From assembly GCA_020852175.1 (NCBI GenBank), contig JADZBH010000007.1:31737-95736 (forward strand): a stretch of 64,000 bases of DNA, in the 5' to 3' direction. The position numbers were made by a program, and so were the translations under genes. Source of the stretch: Bryobacterales bacterium (GTDB lineage Bacteria; Acidobacteriota; Terriglobia; Bryobacterales; Bryobacteraceae). How positions within the stretch are numbered: the first letter of the stretch is position 1; every line of letters starts with the position of its first letter. The notes under the pieces are model-generated. The model ran no database searches, was not told the DNA's origin, and was given only the letters and a program-made list of their open reading frames with translations. This document shows positions 53,842 through 61,964 of the stretch, piece by piece.

Positions 53842-54720
53842 TTAGTTGGCCGCGCCATGCGACCAAGTGGGTTCGCCGCGCAAGGCCTCCAGGGCGGCCA
53901 CGCGCTTTTCGGTGGGCGGGTGGGTGGAGAACAGGCTCATCAGCGCCTGACCGGTGAAGGGCTTGATGATGAACATGTGCGCCGTGGCCGGCGAGGCGTC
54001 CATGGGAATGCGCTTGGAGTAGGTTTCCAGCTTGCGAAGCCCGGAGATGAGGCCGTCGGGCGACCCGGTGTACTTGGCGGCGGCGGCGTCGGCCGAAAAC
54101 TCGCGCGTGCGGGAGATGGCCATCTGGATGACCATGGCGGCGAAAGGCGCCACGACCAGCATGGCGAGACCGGCCAGCGGGCTGGAATTGCCTTCCTCGT
54201 CGCTGCGGCGGGAGCCGCCGAACCAGAAGGCCATACGGCCGATCATGGTGATGGCCGCGCCGATCGTGGCGGCGATCGAACTGATGAGAATGTCGCGATG
54301 CTTCACATGGCCCAGTTCGTGGGCGATGACACCTTCCAGTTCACGGTCGTTCATCAGTTCCAGGATGCCGGCGGTGACCGCCACGGAGGCGTGCTCGGGA
54401 TTGCGGCCGGTGGCGAAGGCATTCGGCGAGTGGTCGGGGATCAACCAGAGTTTGGGCATCGGCAAGCCCATGCGGCGGGTGAGTTCCTGGGTCAGTGGAC
54501 CGATCCGGTCGTAGACCTGAGGATTGGCCGAACGGGACACCGGTTGAGCCGAATACATGGAAAGAGCGATCTTGTCGGAGAAGAAATAGCTGGCGAAGTT
54601 CATGAGCACGGCGAATCCGAAGGCCATGATGAGGCCTCGCTGCCCGCCGATAGCCTGGCCGCCCACCAGAAGCAGGCCGCTGAGCGCGCCCAACAGAAGT
54701 ACGGTCTTTACGCCATTCAT
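53842..54720 (-). CDS. htpX: Membrane zinc metalloprotease HtpX
   Basis: A 292-aa protease for quality control of inner-membrane proteins. Two N-terminal membrane segments (TVLLLGALSGLLLVGGQAIG; GLIMAFGFAVLMNFASYFF), then the zinc motif GVIAHELGHVKHRD (about residue 135). Two more hydrophobic segments follow, then REFSADAAAAKY with the third ligand Glu. STHPPTEKRVAAL is the usual end. The ATG at 54720 gives the expected length; the frame from 54780 reaches into the intergenic region. Hsp20 lies next upstream, both stress-type proteins, separated by a strong terminator at 54791. Confidence 0.95.
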   Translation of the reverse strand: MNGVKTVLLLGALSGLLLVGGQAIGGQRGLIMAFGFAVLMNFASYFFSDKIALSMYSAQPVSRSANPQVYDRIGPLTQELTRRMGLPMPKLWLIPDHSPNAFATGRNPEHASVAVTAGILELMNDRELEGVIAHELGHVKHRDILISSIAATIGAAITMIGRMAFWFGGSRRSDEEGNSSPLAGLAMLVVAPFAAMVIQMAISRTREFSADAAAAKYTGSPDGLISGLRKLETYSKRIPMDASPATAHMFIIKPFTGQALMSLFSTHPPTEKRVAALEALRGEPTWSHGAAN

Positions 54721-54790
54721 GATAGTTGTGGACTCTCCCCCTAGGATGTCATACGGCCCCTGGAAATGGTTGGTTCCCACACAACGGAAC

Positions 54791-54815
54791 GGACGGCCTT
54801 GCGGGAAGGCCGTCC
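54791..54815. terminator. Strong hairpin between hsp20 and htpX
   Basis: GGACGGCCTT, five-nt loop, AAGGCCGTCC: a perfect 10-bp stem. On the minus strand GTTCCGTTGTGT follows, moderately U-rich. It lies 48 nt after the hsp20 stop and likely ends that transcript before htpX. Confidence 0.7.
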
Positions 54816-54862
54816 ACCCTTGTCATGCGGGGGCAGTTCTCAGGCGCCCCGGCTATTCTTCG

Positions 54863-55306
54863 TCAGCCCGCGATGGCCACCTTCACCGTGCGCGGCTTGG
54901 CCGCTTCGCGTTTGGCGGCCTTGATCGAGAGGACGCCATCCTTGTACGACGCGTCCACCTTTTCAAAGTTCACGGTGTCAGGCAGGGCAAACGCGCGACT
55001 GAAGCTGCCGTAGGAGCGTTCGATCCGGTGGTACCCCTTTTCGTTCACCTCCTGCTCGAACTTGCGATGCCCCTTGATGGTGAGCGTGCCGTTTTCGACA
55101 TTCACTTCGATGTCTTCCTGTTTCATGCCAGGCAAGTCAACGGTGAAAGCGAGCTCATTTTCGGATTCCACGACGTCAACCGCTGGAGTCCAGGGGCCGC
55201 GTTCGCTGGCGCCGAGGGCGCGATTGAAGGTGTCTTCAAACAATTTTACGCTTCGGGGGAAGTCTTCCAGTTCGTCCCAGAGAGTGCGGTATTTGGTGAG
55301 AGTCAT
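54863..55306 (-). CDS. Small heat shock protein Hsp20
   Basis: A 147-aa alpha-crystallin chaperone that holds unfolding proteins. The crystallin domain runs about residues 43-138: PAVDVVESENELAFTVDLPG and MKQEDIEVNVENGTLTIKG, then YGSFSRAFALPDTVN and DGVLSIKAAKRE. The usual C-terminal IxI/V motif is replaced by VKVAI. GAGGT 9 nt before the ATG at 55306 gives the start. Transcription should come from the TTGACA/TATGAT promoter at 55357-55385, overlapped by a perfect inverted repeat. Confidence 0.95.
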   Translation of the reverse strand: MTLTKYRTLWDELEDFPRSVKLFEDTFNRALGASERGPWTPAVDVVESENELAFTVDLPGMKQEDIEVNVENGTLTIKGHRKFEQEVNEKGYHRIERSYGSFSRAFALPDTVNFEKVDASYKDGVLSIKAAKREAAKPRTVKVAIAG

Positions 55307-55356
55307 GGCTTGAATACCTCGTTGATGATTTGTTCTTGGTGTCTCCACCTGAAGCA

Positions 55357-55385
55357 ATCATATAATATGCTTCTGCACATGTCAA
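55357..55385 (-). promoter_or_regulatory. Consensus sigma-70 promoter of hsp20
   Basis: Minus strand TTGACA (55385-55380), a 17-nt spacer, and TATGAT (55362-55357). It is the most consensus-like promoter I found in the window. The leader to the ATG is about 45 nt. Confidence 0.8.
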
Positions 55386-55401
55386 CTATCAATGACATGT
55401 G
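55376..55401. promoter_or_regulatory. Inverted repeat operator candidate over the hsp20 -35 box
   Basis: CACATGTCA, 8-nt spacer ACTATCAA, TGACATGTG: arms of 9 bp without mismatch. The proximal arm contains the -35 hexamer. The geometry is close to CIRCE (9-9-9) but the sequence differs from CIRCE and from HAIR, so the regulator is unknown. Confidence 0.65.
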
Positions 55402-55457
55402 TGACTAAAATATTAGTGTTGTACACTCATGTATTGTATCGAGGGGGTCTGTAATGC

Positions 55458-55491
55458 AAAAAGCCCGGACCTCCTCGCGGAGATCCGGGCT
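55458..55491 (-). terminator. Rho-independent terminator after rplQ
   Basis: On the minus strand AGCCCGGATCTCC pairs with GGAGGTCCGGGCT around a short CGC loop (one mismatch), followed by TTTTT. It closes the ribosomal protein operon 23 nt after the rplQ stop. Confidence 0.85.
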
Positions 55492-55513
55492 GCAAGTTGT
55501 TGCGCTGTAAAGT

Positions 55514-55969
55514 CTACTCTTCCGAATCGCCGCCTTCGCCTTCGCGGCCTTCGCGCACTGCCTTGAGGCGTTCCTCGCGGCGTTTCGCACGATCCGCGGC
55601 GCGTTTGACAAGTTCTGTGCCGACGAGTTCGATCTTGCACAGTTCCGCGCCATCCCCTTTGCGAGGTCCAAGGCGGGTGATGCGAGTGTAGCCGCCATTG
55701 CGTTGAGCGAAGCGGGCGCCGAGTTTGTCGAACACTTTTTTCACCGAATCGGGTGTCTGGAGGAAGGAGGCGGCGCGGCGGCGGGCGGCGAGCGAGCCAT
55801 CCTTGCCGAGCGTAATCATCTTTTCCACGATCGGTTTGACGGCCTTCGCCTTGGGCACGGTGGTGATGGCGAAGTCGTGTTCGATGATCGATGTGGCCAG
55901 GTTCCGCAGTAGGGCCCGGCGGTGTCCCAGGGGACGGCTGAGTTTGTTTCCAGCTCTTCTATGACGCAT
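55514..55969 (-). CDS. rplQ: 50S ribosomal protein L17
   Basis: A 151-aa L17. The start MRHRRAGNKLSRPLGHRRAL (20 residues) and the following LRNLATSIIEHDFA match bacterial L17; GGYTRITRLGPRKGD is the conserved end of the fold. The C-terminus is extended by a charged tail (REGREGEGGDSEE). It is the last gene of the operon, 21 nt after rpoA. Confidence 0.97.
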   Translation of the reverse strand: MRHRRAGNKLSRPLGHRRALLRNLATSIIEHDFAITTVPKAKAVKPIVEKMITLGKDGSLAARRRAASFLQTPDSVKKVFDKLGARFAQRNGGYTRITRLGPRKGDGAELCKIELVGTELVKRAADRAKRREERLKAVREGREGEGGDSEE

Positions 55970-55990
55970 TGCGTGACTCTCTCCGGTGGA

Positions 55991-57025
55991 TTATTCGCCT
56001 GCTTCCAACGGTTCGACGGGCTCATCGCCCAGGGCGACCGGCTGGCCGGTGGACGAAATCAGCCGGCCTTGCGAGTCGAAGCGCATACCGAAGCTGAGGC
56101 CGAGGCCTTGCAGGATTTCCTTGATTTCGTTCAGCGACTTGCGGCCGAAGTTCTTGGTGCGGAGCATTTCCGCCTCGGACTTCTGCACGAGGTCGCCGAT
56201 GGTCTGAATGTTGGCGTTCTTGAGGCAGTTGTAGGAACGGACGCTGAGTTCGAGTTCCTCGACGGAACGGTTCAGCACCTCGTTCATCTGGTTGATGGCG
56301 CGCTCGGCCGGTTCTTCGGCCACTTCGGGAAGCTCCTCGAAGTTGATGAAGATGCTCATATGGTCCTTGAGCAACTTGCCGGCCTGGCCGATGGCGTCCT
56401 GTGGGGCGATGGCGCCGTTGGTCCACACTTCGAGGGTGAGCTTGTCGTAGTCGGTCATCTGGCCGAGGCGGGCCGCCTCGACGGCGAAATTGACCTTGCG
56501 CACGGGCGAGTGGACCGAGTCGATGGGGATGAAGTCCACCGGCAGGTCGTCGTCGAAGTTGCGGTCGGCCGAAACGTAGCCTCGGCCGGACTTCAGCCGC
56601 ATTTCGATGTTCAGCTTGCCGCCTTCGCTCACCGTGGCGATGTGGAGGTGGCGGTCGAGCACTTCGACATCGCCTTCCACTTCAATCTGTCCGCTGAGAA
56701 CTTCGCCGGCGCCGTCGATCGTGATACGGGCCGTGCGAACGCCCTCGCCTTCCATTTTGAAAGGCACCTGCTTCAGGTTCAGGATGATATCGGTGGCATC
56801 TTCCACGACGCCTGGAATGGGGCTGAACTCGTGCGACACCCCTTCGACGCGAACGGCTGTTATGGCCGCGCCCTCGATGGAGCTGAGCAGCACGCGGCGC
56901 AGACCGCTGCCGATCGTGGTACCGAAGCCACGTTCGAAGGGCTGAGCCCAGAACATACCGTAACGCTCGTTGAGCGTCTCAGTGTTGGCCACCAGCCGCT
57001 TCGGCTTCTGAAAACCCTTGAACAT
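55991..57025 (-). CDS. rpoA: RNA polymerase alpha subunit
   Basis: A 344-aa alpha chain. N-domain (to about 235): [24 protein letters not shown] [32 protein letters not shown] and [18 protein letters not shown]. After a linker the C-domain has [20 protein letters not shown] (20) and [18 protein letters not shown], the DNA-contacting helix-hairpin-helix. GAGAAAAGC precedes the ATG. It lies 66 nt after rpsD, with a stable hairpin between. Confidence 0.98.
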   Translation of the reverse strand: MFKGFQKPKRLVANTETLNERYGMFWAQPFERGFGTTIGSGLRRVLLSSIEGAAITAVRVEGVSHEFSPIPGVVEDATDIILNLKQVPFKMEGEGVRTARITIDGAGEVLSGQIEVEGDVEVLDRHLHIATVSEGGKLNIEMRLKSGRGYVSADRNFDDDLPVDFIPIDSVHSPVRKVNFAVEAARLGQMTDYDKLTLEVWTNGAIAPQDAIGQAGKLLKDHMSIFINFEELPEVAEEPAERAINQMNEVLNRSVEELELSVRSYNCLKNANIQTIGDLVQKSEAEMLRTKNFGRKSLNEIKEILQGLGLSFGMRFDSQGRLISSTGQPVALGDEPVEPLEAGE

Positions 57026-57063
57026 GCTTTTCTCCTTATGATGGGGTTTCCCGCACTAGCCGT

Positions 57064-57085
57064 CCCGCGGCGGTGAGGCCGCGGG
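57064..57085 (-). other. Hairpin between rpsD and rpoA
   Basis: CCCGCGGC, 6-nt loop, GCCGCGGG: perfect 8-bp stem just after the rpsD stop codon, no U tract. It could be an RNA processing or stabilising element. Confidence 0.45.
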
Positions 57086-57091
57086 CCGAGG

Positions 57092-57724
57092 TTACTTCGA
57101 GTACAACTCGACGATCATCTGGTCGTTGATCTGGATTTGCACCAGATCCTCGCGTTTCGGATGACCGAGCACTTTCGCTTTCAACGCTTCCCGGTCCACT
57201 TCCAGCCAGTTCGGGCTTGGCTGGTGGGCCGTGGTGTCGCGCGCCGCCAGGATGGCGGCATTGTTCCGGCTCTTCTCGCGCACCTCGACAACGTCGCCCG
57301 GCTTGACGACGAAGGAGGGGATATTCACCTTGCGGCCGTTCACCTGGATGTGGCCATGGCGGACAATCTGGCGGCTTTGCGGCCGCGAAGTTCCGAAGCC
57401 CATGCGGAAGACGACGTTATCCAGCCGGCGTTCGAGGAGGAACAGCAGGTTGTGACCCGTAATGCCGTCCATCTTGGCGGCTTTCTCGAAGGTGTTGCGG
57501 AACTGCGTTTCCAGCATGCCGTAGACGCGGCGCGTCTTCTGCTTCTCGCGCAACTGGAGGCCGTAACCGACAATCTTCTGCTTGCGGGCCTGGCCATGCT
57601 GGCCGGGGATGAAGTTGCGCTTTTCAATGGCGCACTTCTCGGTGTAGCAGCGTTCCCCTTTCAGGAACAGTTTCGTGCCCTCGCGCCGGCAAAGGCGGCA
57701 AACCGGGCCAATGTATCGAGCCAC
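57092..57724 (-). CDS. rpsD: 30S ribosomal protein S4
   Basis: A 210-aa S4, primary 16S rRNA binder. The GTG at 57724 starts VARYIGPVCRLCRREG, and AAGGAG lies 10 nt before it; the frame from 57766 is too long. Four Cys in CRLC and CYTEKC form the zinc-binding (C+) version. The S4 RNA-binding domain has ERRLDNVVFRMGFG and VRHGHIQVNGRKVNIPS. In many bacteria S4 represses its own operon by binding a leader; two hairpins precede this gene. Confidence 0.97.
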   Translation of the reverse strand: MARYIGPVCRLCRREGTKLFLKGERCYTEKCAIEKRNFIPGQHGQARKQKIVGYGLQLREKQKTRRVYGMLETQFRNTFEKAAKMDGITGHNLLFLLERRLDNVVFRMGFGTSRPQSRQIVRHGHIQVNGRKVNIPSFVVKPGDVVEVREKSRNNAAILAARDTTAHQPSPNWLEVDREALKAKVLGHPKREDLVQIQINDQMIVELYSK

Positions 57725-57753
57725 TTCTTTCGTTCTCCTTGACCTTGTCGCGG

Positions 57754-57774
57754 CCGGCCGAATCAAGCGGCCGG
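57754..57774 (-). other. Hairpin in the rpsK-rpsD spacer, possible S4 leader element
   Basis: CCGGCCG, 7-nt loop, CGGCCGG: perfect 7-bp stem ending 14 nt before the rpsD Shine-Dalgarno sequence. Candidate site for translational control. Confidence 0.45.
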
Positions 57775-57827
57775 TCCGGTTGGTGAAGTTTACGGGCGGT
57801 CTCGTCGCCCTTCATCCTTCTTACCCA

Positions 57828-57844
57828 TGCCCCTCTCGGGGGCA
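57828..57844 (-). other. Hairpin just after rpsK
   Basis: TGCCCC, 5-nt loop, GGGGCA 10 nt after the rpsK stop on the transcribed strand. The spacer between rpsK and rpsD (130 nt) is the longest inside the visible part of the operon. Confidence 0.4.
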
Positions 57845-57854
57845 ATTGTGTCTC

Positions 57855-58271
57855 TCAGACGCGCCGCTTCTTGGGCGGACGGCATCCGTTGTGCGGGATT
57901 GGCGTGGTGTCGGTGATGCAGCGCACCTCGATGCCCGCCGTCGCCAGAGCGCGTACGGCCGATTCCCGGCCGGCGCCCGGACCGCTTACGAAGACAACCA
58001 CGCTCCGCAGACCGTACTCCTTGGCCTTGCTGGCGGCGGTGAAAGCCGCCTGCTGGGCGGCGAAGGGCGTGCCTTTGCGCGAACCGCGGAACAACAGCGC
58101 TCCGGCGCTCGACCAGGAGAGCACGTTGCCCGTCTGGTCCGTGATGGTCACGATCGTGTTATTGAAGGAAGCCTGCACGAAGACGATCCCCGAAGGAACA
58201 TTCTTCTTTTCACGCTTCTTGAACTGCTTCTTCTTGCCGCCCTTGGTGTTTTTTGCTTGAGCCTTAGCCAT
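57855..58271 (-). CDS. rpsK: 30S ribosomal protein S11
   Basis: A 138-aa S11 with [21 protein letters not shown] (split as [14 protein letters not shown] and TITDQTG), [20 protein letters not shown] (20), and the end [15 protein letters not shown]. The N-terminus is Lys-rich ([12 protein letters not shown]). Alpha operon member between rpsM and rpsD. Confidence 0.97.
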   Translation of the reverse strand: MAKAQAKNTKGGKKKQFKKREKKNVPSGIVFVQASFNNTIVTITDQTGNVLSWSSAGALLFRGSRKGTPFAAQQAAFTAASKAKEYGLRSVVVFVSGPGAGRESAVRALATAGIEVRCITDTTPIPHNGCRPPKKRRV

Positions 58272-58373
58272 TCAATCCTCTGTATCTCGTAACGGCGCAC
58301 CAACCGCGAGCGCCTGGACTGCCTCAGGCCGCCACACCCGTTGCCGGGAGCAGCGGGCAGAGGCGTTGCCTTC

Positions 58374-58754
58374 TTACTTTCCAGCCTTCTTCTTGTTGGC
58401 CACCGTCCCGCGGCGCGGACCCTTGCGGGTACGGGCGTTGGTATGCGTGCGCTGGCCCCGCGCGGGCAATCCGCGCCTGTGGCGCAAGCCGCGATAGGAG
58501 CCCATTTCGATCAGGCGGCGGACATTGAGCGTCAACTCCTTCCGCAGGTCGCCTTCAATGGATCCCTCTTCCTCGAGCAGGAGACGGATGCGATTCACCT
58601 CTTCCTCGGTGAGGTCGGCGATCTTCTTGTTCGCGTCGATGCCTACGCGGTGAAGAATCGACTTGGCGCGGGTGCGGCCCACGCCGTAGATATAGGTCAG
58701 CCCGATTTCAGCCCGCTTCCGGGGCGGCAAATCCACGCCTGCAATACGCGCCAT
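58374..58754 (-). CDS. rpsM: 30S ribosomal protein S13
   Basis: A 126-aa S13: [20 protein letters not shown] (20), the [13 protein letters not shown] helix-two-turns-helix, and the basic tail [17 protein letters not shown]. It follows rpmJ in the operon by 16 nt, with AAGGAG before its ATG. Confidence 0.97.
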   Translation of the reverse strand: MARIAGVDLPPRKRAEIGLTYIYGVGRTRAKSILHRVGIDANKKIADLTEEEVNRIRLLLEEEGSIEGDLRKELTLNVRRLIEMGSYRGLRHRRGLPARGQRTHTNARTRKGPRRGTVANKKKAGK

Positions 58755-58770
58755 GTTTCTTTTCTCCTTC

Positions 58771-58884
58771 TTAGCCTTGACGCTGCTTGTGCTTCGGGTT
58801 GACGCAGATCACCCGGACCACGCCATGGCGTTGCAGCAGCTTGCACTTTTCACAAATCTTCTTGACCGACGCGCGAACCTTCAT
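58771..58884 (-). CDS. rpmJ: 50S ribosomal protein L36
   Basis: A 37-aa protein, [20 protein letters not shown] continuing [16 protein letters not shown]. It has the zinc-binding Cys-Cys-Cys-His set (CEKC, CVNPKH) of the C+ form and the normal length. The ATG at 58884 follows AAGGTGA. Order infA-rpmJ-rpsM is the classical one. Confidence 0.95.
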   Translation of the reverse strand: MKVRASVKKICEKCKLLQRHGVVRVICVNPKHKQRQG

Positions 58885-58926
58885 GGCTCACCTTTCCTTG
58901 TTTCTATCCGGTCGCCAGCGCCCCGT

Positions 58927-59199
58927 TCAGGCGCGTTCTCCCCGGACATCCAATAACCTCGTGATCCGTCCCCGTCCCGGATCGTGGGACGAAAGAACCA
59001 CTTCCACGCGATCACCCGGCCGCAGCCGGACGAAATTCACCGTACTGGCCGCACCCGCGTGAGCCAGTATTTCGCGCCGGTCATCCAACCGTACGCGCCA
59101 CTTGGCCTGGGGCAGTTCGGCGAGCACCTCGGCGGTGAGGGGCTTCCGCCCACCCGCCTCGCCGGGCCCTTGCGGGCCTATGGCCTCGTCAGAACCCAC
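58927..59199 (-). CDS. infA: Translation initiation factor IF-1, divergent
   Basis: A 90-aa S1/OB-fold protein. The core reads TAEVLAELPQAKWRVRLDD, REILAHAG, VNFVRLRPGDRVEVVLSSHD and GRGRITRLL, matching IF-1 (HEVLAHISGKMR, IRILPGDKVTVELSPYD, RGRITYR) but with the SGKMR(K)N segment altered to GAASTVN. It has an extra 18-residue N-terminus and a longer C-terminus than the usual 72 aa. The GTG at 59199 overlaps the map stop by 22 nt; a shorter start cannot be excluded. Position between map and rpmJ supports infA. Confidence 0.8.
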   Translation of the reverse strand: MGSDEAIGPQGPGEAGGRKPLTAEVLAELPQAKWRVRLDDRREILAHAGAASTVNFVRLRPGDRVEVVLSSHDPGRGRITRLLDVRGERA

Positions 59200-59948
59200 G
59201 GCCCGTCCGCCGTCACCGCCACACAGTGTTCGAAGTGGGCTGAATAGGAGCCATCCTTCGCCACGGCCGTCCAGCGGTCAGGCTTCAACTTGCTGTCGCC
59301 GGCACCGGCGTTCACCATTGGCTCAATCGCGAAGACCATGCCTTCCTTGAGCCGCGGATTGTCGTTCCGGCGGTCGATATAATTCGGGACCTGCGGCTCC
59401 TCATGCAACTGGGTGCCGATTCCATGCCCCACATACTCCTTGACGATGGAAAAACCATTTGCTCTCACATGGTTCTCCACCGCCGCGCAGATGTCGAACA
59501 AGCGGTTGCCCGCACGGACCTGTTCAATGGCCCGTTCCAGCGATTCCTTCGTCACATCGAGCAGACGCTTCACCTTAGGCTCCGGCTCGCCCACGGGAAC
59601 CGTCGTCGCCGAGTCGCCGAACCAGCCGTTCAACTCGACGCCCGTGTCGATCGAAACAATGTCGCCCTTCCTCAGTTCCACCTTCGTCGAAGGAAGGCCG
59701 TGGACGATTTCGTCATTCACGCTCGTGCACAAAACAAATCCAAAACGCTGGCCCACTGCCGGCACATAGTAGCCTTTGAAGGCGGGCCGGGCGCCGGCAT
59801 CGCGGATCATTTTCTCCGCCGCCACCTCCAGATCCATCGTTGTCACACCTTCCTGGACCATGCCGGCCAGTTCAGCGAGGATCGAATGGACCAAAAGACC
59901 GCTGGCCCGCATTTTTTCCAATTCTGCGGGCGTTTTCCGAATGATCAT
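59178..59948 (-). CDS. map: Methionine aminopeptidase type I
   Basis: A 256-aa type Ia aminopeptidase that removes the N-terminal Met. Metal ligands: SIDTGVELNGWFGDSATT (two Asp), VGHGIGTQLHEEP (His), FAIEPMVNAG (Glu), HFEHCVAVT (Glu). The ATG at 59948 gives the normal start (MIIRKTPAELEKMRASG); an ATG at 59966 adds six residues. A TATAAG box at about 59987-59992 lies between secY and map, so map may have a promoter of its own. The usual adk gene between secY and map is absent. Confidence 0.96.
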   Translation of the reverse strand: MIIRKTPAELEKMRASGLLVHSILAELAGMVQEGVTTMDLEVAAEKMIRDAGARPAFKGYYVPAVGQRFGFVLCTSVNDEIVHGLPSTKVELRKGDIVSIDTGVELNGWFGDSATTVPVGEPEPKVKRLLDVTKESLERAIEQVRAGNRLFDICAAVENHVRANGFSIVKEYVGHGIGTQLHEEPQVPNYIDRRNDNPRLKEGMVFAIEPMVNAGAGDSKLKPDRWTAVAKDGSYSAHFEHCVAVTADGPWVLTRP

Positions 59949-60004
59949 GCGTTTTTGATCATGCACTGCGGCGCGAAAACCTCTATCTTATACTGTACAC
60001 CAGA

Positions 60005-61405
60005 CTAGAAAGCGCTGCGGCGGCCCCGAATGCGCCCCGCGCGTGGCGTGAACCCTTCGTAGTGCCGCATGATAAGCTGCGCCTCGACCTGATTCACCGT
60101 ATCCATGGCCACGCCGACCACGATCAGCAGCGATGTGCCGCCGAAGTAGAAGCTGACCCCCAACCCGTCCAGAAGCCAGCGTGGAAAATAATTATCAATG
60201 AACCCGCCCACCAGGGGCAGTGTTTGCAACTTCACGCCGGAGATCATGATCTCGGGGATGATCGAAAGCAGCGCCAGGTAGAGGCCGCCGACCATCGTGA
60301 TCCGCGTAAGAATCTTGTTCATGTAGTCGGCCGTGTTCCGGCCCGGACGGATGCCCGGGATGAAACCGCCGTACTTGCGCATATTGTCGGCTGCTTCGTT
60401 CGGATTGAAAATGATCGAGATGTAGAAGAAGCAGAAAAAGATGATGCCTGCCGTATAGATCAGGAAGTACAACGGCTGGGAGTGGCTGATGGACGTCAGC
60501 ATACCGCGCAGCCAGGCCGAGTTACGGACCAGTTCGAGGCCCATGAAGCTCTGGGGAATCGCCAGCAGCGACGAGGCGAAAATCACGGGGATGACGCCGC
60601 CCGCATTCACCTTCAAAGGCAGGTGCGTGGACTGGCCGCCCATCATGCGCCTTCCAACCATGCGCTTGGCATACTGCACCGGGATGCGCCGCTCGCCTCG
60701 CTCCACCAGGACGATGAAAGCCACCACGGCGATCATCACCAGCAGGATGATGCCGACGTGCAGCACGGTCCACTGCCGCGTGACGAACACGTTCGTGTAA
60801 ATCTCTTCCATGGCCGACGGAAGGCCGCGGACAATGCCGGCGAAGATGATGAGCGACATGCCGTTGCCGATGCCGCGCTCGGTGATCTGCTCGCCCAGCC
60901 ACATGATGAAGGCAGTTCCGGTGGTGAGCGAAATCATCGTCATCAGAATGAAGCCGATGCCCGGGTTCATCACGAATCCGCCCTGCATCGATTGCAGCGT
61001 GGTGGCGATGCCGATGGACTGCATCATGGCCAGGCCCACGGTGAGATACCGGGTCCACTGGGTGATCTTGCGGCGGCCCAGTTCGCCTTCTTTCGAAAGC
61101 TTTTCGAGCGTCGGCACGACCACGGTCATGAGTTGCAGGATGATCGACGCCGTGATGTAGGGCATGATGCCCAGTGCGAACACGGTGAGGCGGCGGAACA
61201 TGCCGCCGCTGAACATATCGATGAAGCCGAAGAATGTACCCTGGTTCTGCGCGAAGAACTGTTCCAGCCGCGTGGCGTCGATGCCCGGCGTGGGGATGTG
61301 CGCGCCGAGACGGTACACGGCGAGCAGACCGAGAGTGAACAACACGCGGTTCCGCAGATCCGGGATGCGGAACACATTGGTGATGGCTTCCAGAAACTTA
61401 TTCAT
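60005..61405 (-). CDS. secY: Sec translocon channel subunit SecY
   Basis: A 466-aa channel protein with ten membrane segments. Marks: NVFRIPDLRNRVLFTLGLL, YRLGAHIPTPGID, GIMPYITASIILQLM (lateral gate), TQWTRYLTVGLAM, ITERGIGNGMSLIIF, and FIPGIRPGRNTADYM near the end. It follows rplO by 42 nt, as in the spc operon. Confidence 0.98.
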   Translation of the reverse strand: MNKFLEAITNVFRIPDLRNRVLFTLGLLAVYRLGAHIPTPGIDATRLEQFFAQNQGTFFGFIDMFSGGMFRRLTVFALGIMPYITASIILQLMTVVVPTLEKLSKEGELGRRKITQWTRYLTVGLAMMQSIGIATTLQSMQGGFVMNPGIGFILMTMISLTTGTAFIMWLGEQITERGIGNGMSLIIFAGIVRGLPSAMEEIYTNVFVTRQWTVLHVGIILLVMIAVVAFIVLVERGERRIPVQYAKRMVGRRMMGGQSTHLPLKVNAGGVIPVIFASSLLAIPQSFMGLELVRNSAWLRGMLTSISHSQPLYFLIYTAGIIFFCFFYISIIFNPNEAADNMRKYGGFIPGIRPGRNTADYMNKILTRITMVGGLYLALLSIIPEIMISGVKLQTLPLVGGFIDNYFPRWLLDGLGVSFYFGGTSLLIVVGVAMDTVNQVEAQLIMRHYEGFTPRAGRIRGRRSAF

Positions 61406-61447
61406 GCCTGAATCCCCAAAGGACCGGAGAACGTCTCCGGCCGTTCC

Positions 61448-61936
61448 TTACTTCTTTTTCTTGGCCTTTTCTTTCGGTGCTGGTCCGGCGGGCCTGACGG
61501 CGATCTTCTCCACCGTGCCGCCCAGCGCGGTGATCTTCTTTTCCGCCTCTTCGCTGAACAGATGGGCCTTCACGCGGATCTTGCGCGTCAACTTGCCGCC
61601 GGCCAGAATCTTCAAGCCGTCGCGCAGGTTCTTGATCACGCCGCTTTCCACGAGCGATTCCGGCGTGAAGGTGTCGCCATCGATCTTATCGAGGCGGCCC
61701 AGGTTCAACAGAGCGTACTCCTTCTTGAACGGGTTCGTGAAGCCGCGTTTGGGCATGCGCCGGTGCAGCGGCATCTGGCCGCCTTCAAACCCGCGCATTT
61801 TCGAATAACCCGACACCGAGCGCGCGCCCTTGGCGCCGCGGCCTGAGAACTTGCCGCGGCCCGAGCCCATGCCCTGGCCGATGCGGCGCTGCTTCTTCAC
61901 CTGTCCGGAGGGCGGTTTAACTTGGCTCAAATTCAT
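61448..61936 (-). CDS. rplO: 50S ribosomal protein L15
   Basis: A 162-aa L15: RIGQGMGSGRGKFSGRGAKG (20), SGYSKMRGFEGGQMPLHRR and PKRGFTNPFKKEYALLNLG are conserved. The C-terminus has a Lys tail (APKEKAKKKK). Start MNLSQVKPPSG. Spc operon position between rpmD and secY. Confidence 0.97.
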   Translation of the reverse strand: MNLSQVKPPSGQVKKQRRIGQGMGSGRGKFSGRGAKGARSVSGYSKMRGFEGGQMPLHRRMPKRGFTNPFKKEYALLNLGRLDKIDGDTFTPESLVESGVIKNLRDGLKILAGGKLTRKIRVKAHLFSEEAEKKITALGGTVEKIAVRPAGPAPKEKAKKKK

Positions 61937-61964
61937 GTTCTGTCAACTCCTGCTCAGGCCTGGC

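Noticed and set aside
55376..55401. CIRCE element at hsp20
   Set aside because: Arm length is similar but the arm sequence does not match CIRCE, and the spacer is 8 instead of 9 nt; kept as an unknown operator.
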